Part shown: piece after piece, positions 50,645-61,300 of the stretch
Layout of the letters: every line of letters starts with the position of its first letter
Numbering within the stretch: position 1 is the stretch's first letter
Source: Rhinopomastus cyanomelas
Taxonomy: Eukaryota; Chordata; Aves; Bucerotiformes; Rhinopomastidae
Length of the DNA: 64,000 bases
Reading direction: 5' to 3'
Assembly: GCA_013400115.1 (NCBI GenBank)
Contig: VXBP01004470.1
Coordinates: forward strand, 682,001 to 746,000
Position numbers and translations under genes: made by a program
Notes under the pieces: generated by a model
Told to the model about the DNA's origin: nothing
What the model saw: only the letters and a program-made list of their open reading frames with translations
Database searches by the model: none

Positions 50645-51062
50645 TTCTATTTGGAGATGCTCTAGAGAAGAGTTACAGGGATGATCAATAGGAATCACTG
50701 GAAAAATGTGAGTTACTTGGCATAGATGGAAAAAGACTGAGGTGATGTATGATAAGGGTCTTTTAATGTGCAAAGGGGAACTGCAAGAGCAGGGGAATAA
50801 AATCTTTTCTTCTTTTTCCTAGGTAAGTATAAAGTCATGGACTTGGAGTTCATTAAAAATGACTGCAGGAGGTATTTTTTTTTAAAATGACAACTTTGAG
50901 GACAAATTTGAGACTGTCTGGATGGTATGCACTCTCCATCACTGGAAGTCTCTTAGAAGAGGTTAGGTAAATGAGCGTGTTGGGTGGGTTGGTTATAGGT
51001 GATTCTGCCTTGGATGCGTACACTGGCTTAGATGATTCCTCATGCTCTGATCTAGAGTGCTA
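50645..51062 (+). mobile_element. Possible ancient CR1/L3-clade LINE fragment
   Basis: Only motif order supports this: 'gagatgctctagagaagagt', 'aaaaagactgaggtgatgta', 'catcactggaagtctcttag', 'aagaggttaggtaaatgagc', 'ggttataggtgattctgcct', 'ggcttagatgattcctcatg'. These echo, in the right order, ORF2-end and 3' blocks of very old amniote CR1/L3 elements. The stretch holds a U-rich tract followed by 'cctaggtaagta' at 50819-50830 (see findings). Confidence 0.4.
50806..50828 (+). promoter_or_regulatory. Candidate recursive (zero-length exon) splice site
   Basis: A pyrimidine-rich run 'cttttcttctttttcctag' ends with AG at 50821-50822 and is followed immediately by the consensus 5' splice sequence GTAAGTAT at 50823-50830. 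A strong 3' splice site abutting a strong 5' splice site is the published layout of recursive splice sites in long vertebrate introns. Whether a plus-strand intron covers this window is unknown, so function is inference. Confidence 0.25.
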
Positions 51063-52049
51063 CAGAAACAATACTCATGTCCTTGTAACATACTTTCATA
51101 CCTACTGTTAAAAAGCCCAGTCTTGTCATCAGATCCAGAAGTAAAAGAAAGATGTAATAAGACATTTACTGTAACTGCTTCTTTTAAACATGAACATATT
51201 TGAAGTTATTAAATTTATTAGAAGGATTAACAGGTAAATAAGCAGATATGTACAGAGAAATATAGATATATACATATAGATATATAGACATATATATAAC
51301 TTATGAAAACTAAGACAAAAAGACTAAATAGAAAGTTAGTAAGAGAAAGATGCCTGGTTACGTTGCACTTGCAGTAATATTACTCACAACCTTGGGGCAA
51401 GTCCCCAGTTTGCAAAGGACACAGGCCAGATGGATTTAATCCACTCTGCTGCATAATTGATCTTTGCATGAGCAGCTTGCTTGAAAAATGTAAATTTTTG
51501 CTTTGCAAGCATAATAGGACTTTCATCACGAGCACAGTAGATTTCTGTGCACACATACGTATTCACGAGGTCCAAGAATTTACTTATTACTAAATATCAA
51601 ATTTAGAAAGCATGGGCATGCATATCTGGAAACAGATTTACCTCCCTAAGGACATTTTACTGTCAAAATGCAAATGTCCACTGGCTCTAAGTGCTCTGCA
51701 GCTTATTATCAGTTGATCATTGGTAGTAAAAATCCTTCTGGTTTTCTTAGGGTAATATTTTTTAGATTCAATAAGACAAAGCATCAGCTAAACCATTTAG
51801 AATTAGCATCTAAATATCTCTTTTGGAAGAGCAATTAAAGCTATTAAGCAGTACCAAACAAACAAGAATACTTAGCATCTGACATTTGCCATATCTCATC
51901 TGTCCTGGATGTATTAAGGATTAAGCTTATGTTTTCTCATCCTCACACCTCTTTCAACCAATCCTGTTTTTCATGCTTTGTTTTCAGTTTATTTTATCAT
52001 TATATGAAATCTACAATGACTATCCTCCCAGTTCTAGAAAATTATTTCA
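51063..52049. other. Unique AT-rich DNA with a TA-rich simple repeat
   Basis: A 'tatagatatatacatataga' type repeat covers about 51261-51299. Otherwise nothing is recognised. Confidence 0.55.
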
Positions 52050-52169
52050 CGTTTAAAACCCACCTGGATGTGTTCCTGTGGGACTTGGTCTAGGTGATCT
52101 TGCTGTGGCAGGGGGATTGGACTAGATGATCTTTTGGGGTCCCTTCCAATCCCTGATGATTCTACGATT
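52050..52169 (+). mobile_element. CR1 LINE 3' fragment
   Basis: About 120 bp of young CR1: 'gtttaaaacccacctggatg', 'tgttcctgtgggacttggtc', 'ggcagggggattggactaga', 'cccttccaatccctgatgat', 'tctacgat'. Extreme 5' truncation. Confidence 0.94.
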
Positions 52170-52519
52170 ATCTAGTAGACATCTGCTCAGGAAGCTGTTG
52201 CCTACAAACTCCACAAATGTCTGTGAGATGCATTTTCAATCCTTTGAAAGTCCTTTGCAGGTTAGGAATCCCTAATGAACTGTTGAAATGCATGATTAGA
52301 AATAGTGTTAACACCAAAGTTGCTTGGAAGATCTTAGCAACATTTCCCAGACTAAAAGTCTTCTTGTTTCCTGGAAAAATATCTTTTCACTTTCTCAGAT
52401 GATTTAGTTTCTTTCCCTCTGATAAGTAGACATGTCTAAATCTGTGAAATCAAGTCTAAATTTTGTATGCAAACTTCTAATGGAAGTTCTAATGGAACAT
52501 TTCACCTCCTCTACAGCTT
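52170..52519. other. Short unique spacer between two CR1 pieces
   Basis: 350 bp with no recognised feature; the ORF at 52217-52402 is short and without motif. Confidence 0.55.
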
Positions 52520-52573
52520 TCATAGAATCATAGAATCATTATGGATTGGAAGGGACCTCGAAAGATCATCTAG
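52520..52573 (-). mobile_element. CR1 LINE 3' tail only (about 54 bp)
   Basis: 'tcatagaatcatagaatcat', 'tatggattggaagggacctc', 'gaaagatcatctag', then non-CR1 'cagcagcatc'. One of the shortest insertions of the young subfamily. Confidence 0.92.
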
Positions 52574-54530
52574 CAGCAGCATCTTATTGTCATGAAATAT
52601 GTGGCTGTAATAAGCCAGCTCTTTACACATAACTTTTAATTTATTCACATGCAAACTGTATTTCATGGGCAAAGATTCATTCTCCAAGGTACCACACAGG
52701 TATCTTGCAATCTCTGAGAAATACTGAGGAGCAAATAAGGATCCCTGCTTAAACTGAATTTCTTCACACGTATGCTACCAGTAAATGAAATTGCATATTA
52801 AAATTCAGGAAAACACACATCTGTTTCTAAGTGTGTGGTTTTAGATGTTTAACAAGACAGGTTGGCTTTAGCCTGGTAGGAGGTAGAAATGGTAAATAAA
52901 CTGATGATACAAGTGCCCTGAAAGTCAGAAATAAATGAAGATGAAAGTGCAGGTGCCTTCCTTCTGTCTACAGTTGTGAAATCAGTGAAATGCAGTAAAA
53001 AGCTGTTCTTATTTCACAACAAATTATTTTGTGCGTAAGGACATCATCTGGAATTGGACAAAGCTACTCAGAGTGTGTGAATTTTACCTAATATTAAGTC
53101 ATTTTATAAATTATTAATTAATCACATTGCTATTTGTACACTTATTTAATGTAAAATTACTATACTTAATTAATTATTATTATACTGTGTCCATGATATA
53201 AATATCCACGTTATCATATAACATTGTTGGGTCCTTGTTTATGGTAGTTTTGAACTCTACAATATTTTGAACAACTAGTAGTATTTAGTCATGAAGAAGA
53301 TGGCACAAAAACTTAACATCAGCCAAGGTTTACACAAACTCTAAGGTGTGAGTGACCTGCACTTGTTGTAGTCTGAGGATACGTGCCACAAGAAAAAGGG
53401 ATGATTTGTGTGTTAGTGGGAGACAGGGAAGTACCAAAGAAAGCACATTTACCACTTGTGAGACAGAGGCAGAGTAGGTAAACACTTAAAAATGGGAGCT
53501 GCAACAGTTAAGAACGTGGGTACGAGAACACAACAGTCACTGTGAAATTTGATGAAAACCAACTAAACTCTCTTCTCACTTCCTTCGAAGGCAATGCTAA
53601 TAATAAAAGGTAAAAATCATATGAATATGATACAGGGGTGAAATAAAATCTTCAAAATGCTTAGACCAGATCATACCGTTTTCTCAGCAATGCACTTTCT
53701 CACCAGGTGAAACCAAAGTCTCAGAGGGGGTCAGACTCCTGCTGCTTATGGGCACAGGAAAAAGAATGGGACAAACTGGGAAGTGTGAAATAAGAAGCTT
53801 CTGAGAAGGAGCAGTGGTGTTGGATGAGGTAAATAAAAGATGATGGCACTTGTCTAGACAACCACTGGTGCTGAATTAATTGTCAATGACATCTCAGAGT
53901 GTACTGTTGCATTATCTAAACATCTCACCATTCTTATCCTCTGAAGTGTTTCTTTTGTGTCACATACCGTGGCAGTGGTTTGCAGCTGTGATATTTTAGT
54001 AACATAAAATCAGATTTCCCCCCCCCCCATTCTGACATCATAATCCCCTGAGGAAACCCGGAGTTAGGGAGTAGTGAAAGAATGTTCTTTTCATGAATGC
54101 CTTTTTTGATATATATACTCGGGTTTGTGATTTCTTTATGTGTAAGAACATTGACAGGAAAATAATATGACAGTCACACAAGTGCATTCATAAATCAAAA
54201 ATTATTCTGAAACCGTTATAAAACAGGTGCTTTGGCAATTGATACAGGAGACAAGAAGCTAGGTTTTTGGAGAGGAGAAAGACCAAAAACTCATAAAGAC
54301 TATGAAGGTCATCTCATAAATACCACCACTCTACCAATTATTTATAGGTTTGGTTCACCACTGGTGGAAAAGGCATTTACACCTCCAATATCCTGAATCA
54401 GTGATCCAGACACTGACTTCTGGATAACAGGCAGTACCACACCTTTACCTTCCTGCTGCTTTTTCTGGGCAAGGCAAGTTGAAATAATAAATCATAAAGC
54501 AAAAGTCACTTATCTCAGCCAATTAATGTC
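52574..54530. other. Unique AT-rich DNA, no gene seen
   Basis: No gene or transposon recognised. An uninterrupted C11 tract lies at 54018-54028. Very AT-rich at 53100-53220. Confidence 0.5.
54018..54028. repeat. C11 homopolymer
   Basis: Eleven consecutive C on the plus strand; unusual in this AT-rich setting and a likely length-variable or sequencing-sensitive site. Confidence 0.9.
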
Positions 54531-55008
54531 ATCACAGAATGGGAGAATAATTTAATTTGGAAAAGACCCTCCAGATCATCAAGTTCAATTATTGATCTAA
54601 CTCTACCAAGACCCCATCACTAAACCATAGCCTTAACCTCCATTTTTACACAACTTTTAATTTAAACATATCCAAGGATGGCAGCTCCTCAAGCACCTCA
54701 CTGGGCAGCTTGTTCCAATGCCTAATGACCCTTTCAATACAAAAGCTTTACCTGCTAGCTAAGCTAAACCTTCCCTAGTCCTCCTTCAGTCTCTTTTCCT
54801 TCAGAACAAATATCCTCAGCTCTCTCAGCTGCTCCTTATAAGGTTTGTTCTCCAGCCTCTTTGCCAACCGTGTTGCCCTTCTTTGGACCTGTTCCAGCAC
54901 CCGAGTGTCTTTCATGTGTCGAGGTGCTCAAAACTGAGTGTAATGAGTACTCAAGTTGTGGCCTCACCAGAGTGAAGTATGGAGGGGCAACCACCTCCCT
55001 GCTCCTGT
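54531..55008 (-). mobile_element. CR1 LINE 3' fragment, middle-aged subfamily
   Basis: Reverse-strand CR1 of a different subfamily: 'atcacagaatgggagaataa', 'aaaagaccctccagatcatc', 'gggcagcttgttccaatgcc', 'ccagcctctttgccaaccgt', 'gttgcccttctttggacctg', 'ttgtggcctcaccagagtga'. Read on the minus strand, this covers the ORF2 end from the 'tcactctggtgaggccacaa' segment to the tail, with frames broken by indels. Confidence 0.9.
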
Positions 55009-55763
55009 TTCATGCAGTGGAGAGGAAAAGTATTAGATAGGATTATGTATTTTTTAAAATTGCTATTTGAGCAATGACAAAGAACAAACAGAATCCTAAA
55101 ATCATTGTTCGCAGAGAAGTTAAGCGAGACAGAGGTTACATTTTCTGAATAAATTATTCCCTGAAATCCCTCTACATTAAGGCTCCTTATTTTTCCAGGA
55201 TGTGTGACAAATGCCTTCAGATCTTTTAAGTCATGCCCGGATGAGACTGCAAAGCCTCCAGCAGCATACAGCTGAAGTGGGAAGAAGTATAAATACTCAC
55301 AGCAGCTGCCATATCAAAAAGCAATCATGATTCTCACTGAAACAAGCTGAGCTCTTTAGAAGAATGTTAATCAGCACTCTTCAGACAGTTCATCTCACAG
55401 GAGACAATGAACAGCAAGTCCTCTAAGTCTCAGAACATTCAGCTAATTTTAAAAGGAATTATTTGTAGATTAAATTAAAATTATATTGCATTAAGACCTT
55501 TTTTTTTAAGAAATTCTGGCTATCTGTTTTGTAAGTCTATTGTATTATGTTTGCATATTTACTGACTGCGAGTTGTTGGACTGAAACACCTCAGCCAGCA
55601 TTATTAAACACAATCTGGAGCTTTCCTGCAAGTTAGGAGCAGTCAACCCCATAATGGGTATGAACTGTTCTGTGCAGGCAGAAAGACGCACTCAGTTCAG
55701 GAAGTTCCTACAGTCCCTTGAGAATGACTTTCTGATACGAGTGGTGGAGGTGCACTGTCCTTC
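55009..55763. other. Unique DNA left of an ERV remnant
   Basis: No feature recognised with confidence. Part of it (from about 55574, 'tgttggactgaaacacc') could be additional LTR sequence if the LTR ending at 55964 is longer than I assume. Confidence 0.45.
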
Positions 55764-55964
55764 TGTGGCATCAGAAAGTTTCTAGTTTGTGAGCACTAAC
55801 TTGCTTAATCTTTTCTTCTTTTCTGTAGGCAGTTATAGGGTTAATAAATCCTTTTCCATTTTCCCTAAGCTATCCATTGTCTGGAAAATTTTATCTGAGC
55901 TATCAGACCTAACTTCTTTGCTTTCTTTTCCTTTATCTTTAATTGTGGTCTTGAACCCACCACA
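55764..55964 (+). mobile_element. 3' part of an endogenous retrovirus LTR (5' LTR remnant)
   Basis: The right boundary is fixed by the primer binding site that follows: LTR end '...cccaccaca' at 55964, then 4 nt, then the PBS. A polyadenylation signal AATAAA sits at 55843-55848, giving a plausible R/U5 arrangement. 'tgtggc' at 55764 would pair with the terminal 'accaca' as a short inverted repeat, which gives a 201-bp LTR. A start near 55574 or a truncated LTR is equally possible. A pyrimidine tract ending in AG at 55827-55828 ('ttcttcttttctgtag') precedes the AATAAA. Confidence 0.55.
55843..55848 (+). promoter_or_regulatory. AATAAA polyadenylation signal in the LTR remnant
   Basis: 'aataaa' in 'gggttaataaatccttttcc', about 120 bp before the LTR end. 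Confidence 0.45.
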
Positions 55965-55968
55965 AAAT

Positions 55969-55986
55969 TGGTGCCGAAACCCAAGA
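55969..55986 (+). promoter_or_regulatory. Retroviral primer binding site, tRNA-Phe type
   Basis: 'tggtgccgaaacccaaga' begins with the invariant TGG that pairs with the CCA end of a tRNA. Its first 14 bases are an exact complement of the 3' end of vertebrate tRNA-Phe (which ends GGGTTTCGGCACCA); 16 of 18 positions match. It lies 4 nt after the putative LTR end, the expected position for priming minus-strand DNA synthesis. Such an 18-nt match next to an LTR-like end is unlikely by chance. Confidence 0.72.
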
Positions 55987-56095
55987 GCAAAGCAAACTGT
56001 TTTTTTAACCTGTAAACCTAGGACTTTATAGTCCTCCTTGACTGTGCGCAGCTTCTGCTTTTCTGTGCCATTCATGTCCACATGAGGGAGAGACA
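55987..56095 (+). mobile_element. Short ERV leader remnant, interrupted by a CR1
   Basis: About 110 bp between the primer binding site and the 5' edge of the CR1 at 56096. In a provirus this would be the untranslated leader before gag. No gag, pol or env similarity is visible here or beyond the CR1, so the provirus is only a remnant. Confidence 0.4.
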
Positions 56096-56676
56096 GGGGT
56101 GGATCAGAAAGGGGATGGTTAGCAGATCGAGAGAGGTTCTTCTCCTCCTCTATTCTGCCCTGGTGAGACCACATCAGGAGTATTGTCTCCAGTTGTGGGC
56201 CCTCAGCTCAAGAAGAACATGGGGCTGCTGGAGGGAGTCCAGTGCAGACCAACGAGGTTGATGAAGGAAGTGGAACACCTCTTTTATGAAGAGAGCCTAA
56301 GGGAGGTAGGTCTCTTTAGCTTGGAGGAGACTGAGGGGTGACCTCATTAATGTCTATAAATATTGGAAGGGTAGGTGTCAGGAGGATAGACCTAGGCCCT
56401 TCTCAGTGTCATCTGGTGATAGAAAAAGGGGAAATGAGTGTAAGCTGGAACGCTGGATGTTCCATATACATATGAGAAGGAACTTCTTCCCAGTGAGGGT
56501 GACAGAGCACTGGAACAGGCTGCCCAGGGGGGTTGTGAAGTCTCCTTCTCTGGAGAAGTTTAAAACCCACCTGGATGTGTTCCTGTGTGACTTGGTTTGG
56601 GTGATCCTGCTGTGGCAGGGGGATTGGACTAGATGATCTTTCGAGGTCCCTTCCAATCCCTAATGATTCTGTGATT
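56096..56676 (+). mobile_element. CR1 LINE 3' fragment inserted next to the ERV remnant
   Basis: About 580 bp of young CR1, starting 'ggggtggatcagaaagggga', which aligns with 'ggggtggatcataatggggt' in the copy at 35815. It continues 'cagatcgagagaggttcttc', 'gtgagaccacatcaggagta', and ends 'aatccctaatgattctgtga'. The ORF2 C-terminal frame is open at 56406-56636: [63 protein letters not shown]. It reads 'agcttggaggagactgaggg', lacking 5 nt present in the copies at 57 and 35815; this shifts the ORF2 frame. It shares this deletion with the copy at 42677. Confidence 0.95.
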
Positions 56677-56983
56677 CAAAGACATTGACGTCTTGGCTCA
56701 GTTCTAGAAGAGCATTGTGATTAATCTCTGTATGATTTGTTCATGTGTCTCTTTATGTGGAGATGTCTTGTTGTCTTTTCCTCAGACTGAGTTAGTTTTG
56801 ATTTTTGCCTGAAATTCATAAGCGTTTTTGTTTCAAAGCCTATTTGTATTGGTTTTATTTCTGCCCATTAGCACATTCACTAAATTAATGAGTTGATTTT
56901 GTGTCAGGGTTTTTAATCCTTGATGGGGCCACTAATGTCCAAGGTGCCTCATTCACAGCACTGCCCTCAACAAGAACACTTAT

Positions 56984-57412
56984 ATGAAACTGTCTATCTA
57001 TCTTTGTGTCTGCATCACCAATACTGAGCAGCCTACCTACTGTTGCTCATCACTGCACCACCTAGCACAACAGGTCATTGAGCTGTGCACACCTTGGGCA
57101 GGAATTTACCAATGTTCTAGGCAGGGAGGAATACAAGACTGTCGCTTACATGGTGGTTTCCATGATTACCAGTTCCGTTTGAGTGGATACATCAGACATG
57201 ACAGGGACATTCTCCAAAGTGGCAATGATTTTAGCCCTGAGGCAAGAACCAATCATTCTATTAAAGCCTCATGCAACTATGGACAAGAATGTTTCAGTAT
57301 CCTCCATGCCTTTCCCATTGCAGAGTTACCCACACGTTCTGTGAAGCTGCTCTCCTCCCCTGAGACCCTCCTCAGGGCAAGCGGTGCGGTGCCCTCGACT
57401 CACAGTGCGTGA
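56984..57412 (+). other. 142-codon ORF, unrecognised
   Basis: An open frame beginning MKLSIYLCVCITNTEQPTYC, rich in Cys and His but with no zinc-knuckle spacing (CX2CX4HX4C) or other retroviral motif that I can see. It lies about 300 bp right of the CR1 that interrupts the ERV remnant, so an ERV origin is conceivable. Two shorter frames (57384-57566, 57428-57628) overlap its end. I do not call it a gene. Confidence 0.12.
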
Positions 57413-58231
57413 CTTGGTCTGTGCTGAGTGGGCAGCAAGACTAGTCTCTGGAACAGTTCTAATAGGGGTGGGGGCAGGGTCACCACAGACTGTAGGTTCT
57501 GGTTTCAGCCTTTTAAAATACCCACAGAAACCTCATCAGTTTCTTGCAGGAGCTGCTGTGTCCTGAAAGGAGTACAGCTCCCTGCTTCCCTTACCTGCTC
57601 AGGAAGCACATTTGAGGACTCTCAGTGACAAGATTTACTACAGACACCAGTGGGAGCAAGTCTGTTGCAGCTTGTCTCAACGAATGACATTTGGGAAAAT
57701 AGGATTAATTTTTTGTGAGACTGAAATAAAACCTGCACATGGGCATATAGGCAGTGTCTTTATATGGATTCATAATAGGCAAGAATAGAATTTAGAGAGT
57801 TACGCACATTTCTTTGGGATGTTTTAAGGATGGATGACCATTTCAGGGTAAAAAACTAATCTCTACTTAAACAAAAGCACATCTGCTCTGGAACATTCTC
57901 TTTTGAGAATACATGTCCTGTTAGGCATTTTAAAAGGTCTGAGCTAAATTTACCTGCATTCAAATGATCTATGGAAGGACTTTTCAAAATACCTTCTGAA
58001 TGTGTGTTTTACTTGTCACATCTTCAGTTCCAACTAGAAGTTAAATAGAGGCATGAAGATGCTTTGGGAAAAATTATCACTGTTATTACCAGATATAATT
58101 ATGAGTAAGTGTTTTAATTCACTTGAAAAAGCTCATTTTTTATTGATTGACTAACAACTGCTGACTAGCCCACTGTCTGAGGTACTGCTAGAAATATTTA
58201 ATATTTATCTGATTCATAGCACAGCTAGGAA

Positions 58232-58315
58232 TGTAATAATAATATAATATTAATATATAATAATATTATATATTAATGATAATATAATATTAATATATAA
58301 TAATAATAATATTTT
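58232..58315. repeat. TA-rich simple repeat with palindromes
   Basis: About 84 bp of almost pure A/T. A 24-bp unit beginning 'aatataatattaatatataa' occurs twice (58241-58264 and 58281-58304), and the tract is largely self-complementary. Confidence 0.85.
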
Positions 58316-61300
58316 GCAGTAACTTGAACATTCCTGCACTGGGGACCATCCCAGTCCTGTCTGAAGCTAAGTCTGCAGCTCAGTGTTTTGTGATGTAGAG
58401 AATGAAGCACCACAAAGGGTATGTCTGTGCCACTGCACGAAAGAGCTGCTGTGTTTCTTACTGTGTGCTGAATAAAACCAGAATCTCCAAACTGGAGGAA
58501 GTGTTGGGCAAGGACAAACATTGTCAAGGAAGTGGAGGCAGTGGGGTCAAACAAAAGTGGTAGCACTACAGTGAAGATGATTGAGAAACGAGCTCCAATG
58601 CACAGGGCTGACTGCAGTGAGGGAGGACCCGCAACGTGCTTAGAGCCTTGTGGACTCAAAGTCATGCACACACTGAGGCACTACGTGCCTCCTGCAGAAG
58701 GAAAAAGCTGTTTCCTACCTGAAGACCACGGGGATCAGAACCCCAGGCAATCAATGGAAGAACAACTATCCTAATGGATTTTAAATTTTAAACCAGGAAA
58801 CCAGAAATAAAACAAGCCCCCCATTTTTAGCTCTTAGTAAAGAGTCATTTCTGCAGGTTAAGACACAAACCAGTGCTTCCACCTTCCTGAAACTGTGCAC
58901 AGGCAGTTCTGTTCCTATTCCTAGTTCTGGCTGGTTGACCTTTACTAGATGCTGAGTACTGAACAAGCCACTCTGTCATTCACCTCCCGAGGAGGACATG
59001 GCAGGGAAATAAGATGGAAAAAGACTCGTGGGTTAAGATAAAGGCAGTTTAATGAAGCAAAAGAAAAGGTTGCACAGAGAAGCAAACAGAAATTGAAGAT
59101 TTATTCTCTGCTTCACATCAGCAGATGATGTCCAGCCACTTCTCAGGAAGCAGGGCTTCAGTGCATGTAGAGGTTGCTCTGGAAAATAAACCTCATAGTA
59201 ACAAATGTCACCCTGCTCTTTCTTTCATCTTTTACTATGAAGTAGATAGGATATTGCATGGAATAACCCTTTAATCAGTTTGGCTCAACTGTCCTGAACT
59301 TGCCCAACTCCTAGACCCCAGTGAGGGGCAAATTTTGGAGACACAGTCTGGAGCTTCATGAGCGCTGCTCAGCAGCGGGCAAAACATCAGTGTATTATTA
59401 ACACCTTTTCTAGCTGCCACTACAAGGTACTGCCCTGTGGGCATCATTGTGGGGAATGTGAGCTCCATCTCAGCCAGAATCAAAACATTATTTCAGTAGT
59501 TAGGCCTTCTGCACAATGTGGTGTGCAACATTTCTAGCTGAGCAAAACGAGCAATAGTGGGTGAAGCAATGTCAGCTTTCTAAATAAAGAAGTGGAGGAA
59601 TTTTGCTACTGTTCACTTTTTATGAAACACTGCTGCTGGTGACCTATTGTAATATTTTCTGATTATCAAACTGATTACCTCTTGTGATTTTAGCCTTCCA
59701 ACTGCTTAGTGAAGTCAGCAACAAGTGTGCTATGCAAAATGTGCTACGAGCTAAGCACGACTCACTACAAAAATCCATCTACTCAGTACACATAGCAAAA
59801 AAACCCCTCAGAAATAAAATTTTGTGGAATTATGTTGAAATACTGCATTTAGATAATAAAAATGTTTAATTTTCTTGCAGTTATTAAAATTTTTGTGCAA
59901 GCATGTAATTTTGTTTTTAATACATAGAAGCGTTTATTGAAATATGATGGGACTTCAATAGTATTTTCTTACATGAAATTTTAACAAGAGACAACATTTA
60001 AAATATTCAAAGTCCTGCCTTTTTCAGTCATCTGTTATAAAATATTTCTATTTCACTATGATCTAGCAAATGTTATCACATAATTTAAAAAGTTCATTAA
60101 TTGTGTTATGTTTCTTAAGTATTTATTTTACCACCTTAATCCAAATAGTTATGTTGAAAGGAGACTACACAGTGACATTGCCATGTAGTGTGACATTATT
60201 TCTCCCAGTTACTTTTGTAGGCAGCAATAAATATAAAATATACTTTCTTTCAATTTGCCCCTTTCACCTTAAAGTAACTGACACTTGAGAGAAAAAGCAA
60301 GAGGAGATCAATTTTCCTGCTACTATGATGTCTAATTAAAGCACCGTATGTGCTGAGACACTTGTCACAGTTTGTTAAACCATTGAAGGAGCTGCTGGCA
60401 TTAACTCCAATTTACAGGAAAATCCTGCTTCTGTTGAAACACATTAACTTTTTTTTTAAAAAAAAATCCCCAACTAATTAAAAATTTAAATCTGGAAATC
60501 TTATTAGCTTCTGTATGGGTGTTATACTCTTAAATTTAAATACACCTGTTAATAAATCTCTTTACTGTTTGCTAAATGCATCATAGATTTCCCAATACAC
60601 TGTGTTCAATTGATTTCACTTCCTACAAATGATATATCTGATCTGAGTGTGATCTTATCCCCTGGATAAGTTTGTAGCACAGGTTTTCAGATTTCTAATA
60701 ATTTTAGTTAGGAGCAAGACAGCACTTATTGTTTCCTATGTGACAGTACTTGACCTATTCCAAACAGGTAGGTTTTGAAATACATCCTAAATGTGGGAAT
60801 CCAAAAGATTTAATAGTTTGAAGCGGTAGTCTGAACTGTATGAAAGTTTGGACATTTGACTTAACATAGGAGCATTGGCCAAAGGTTCAAATCAAGTGTC
60901 AAGTAAGTTTAAAGCCATCCACCCTCTCCATACCAGAATTTCACCAGTAGCATATTTCATTTAGATTTCAGTCCCATGCTGAAATCACTAAATGACCATG
61001 GTGCTGCATGATCAGTACACTGGTGTACCTTGAATCTTGCAAAAGACATCATTTTATTTTGTCAAGTGTTTTTAAAGGCACCTAGTATACAGGAAGTCAT
61101 GGAAATGAATTTCCTACAAACATGTTATGCTCACAATTAGCAGGTTCTGGCTGAGATGTCCAATGCAATCTACAGCTCAAAATAACAGAAGACAAGAATT
61201 ACTCCTCAGAGAGGTACGGGGACATCTTTAAGTTACCTTCAATAACAACACATTGGACACCAAGGCTCTAGGTTACCTATCCCTAAACAAAGGTCCATAG

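Noticed and set aside
56378..56656. 92-codon minus ORF
   Set aside because: Antisense shadow of the CR1 ORF2 frame on the plus strand.
58273..58671. 132-codon minus-strand ORF as a gene
   Set aside because: Its end is translated TA repeat (tyrosine/isoleucine run) and an opposite-strand ORF overlaps it.
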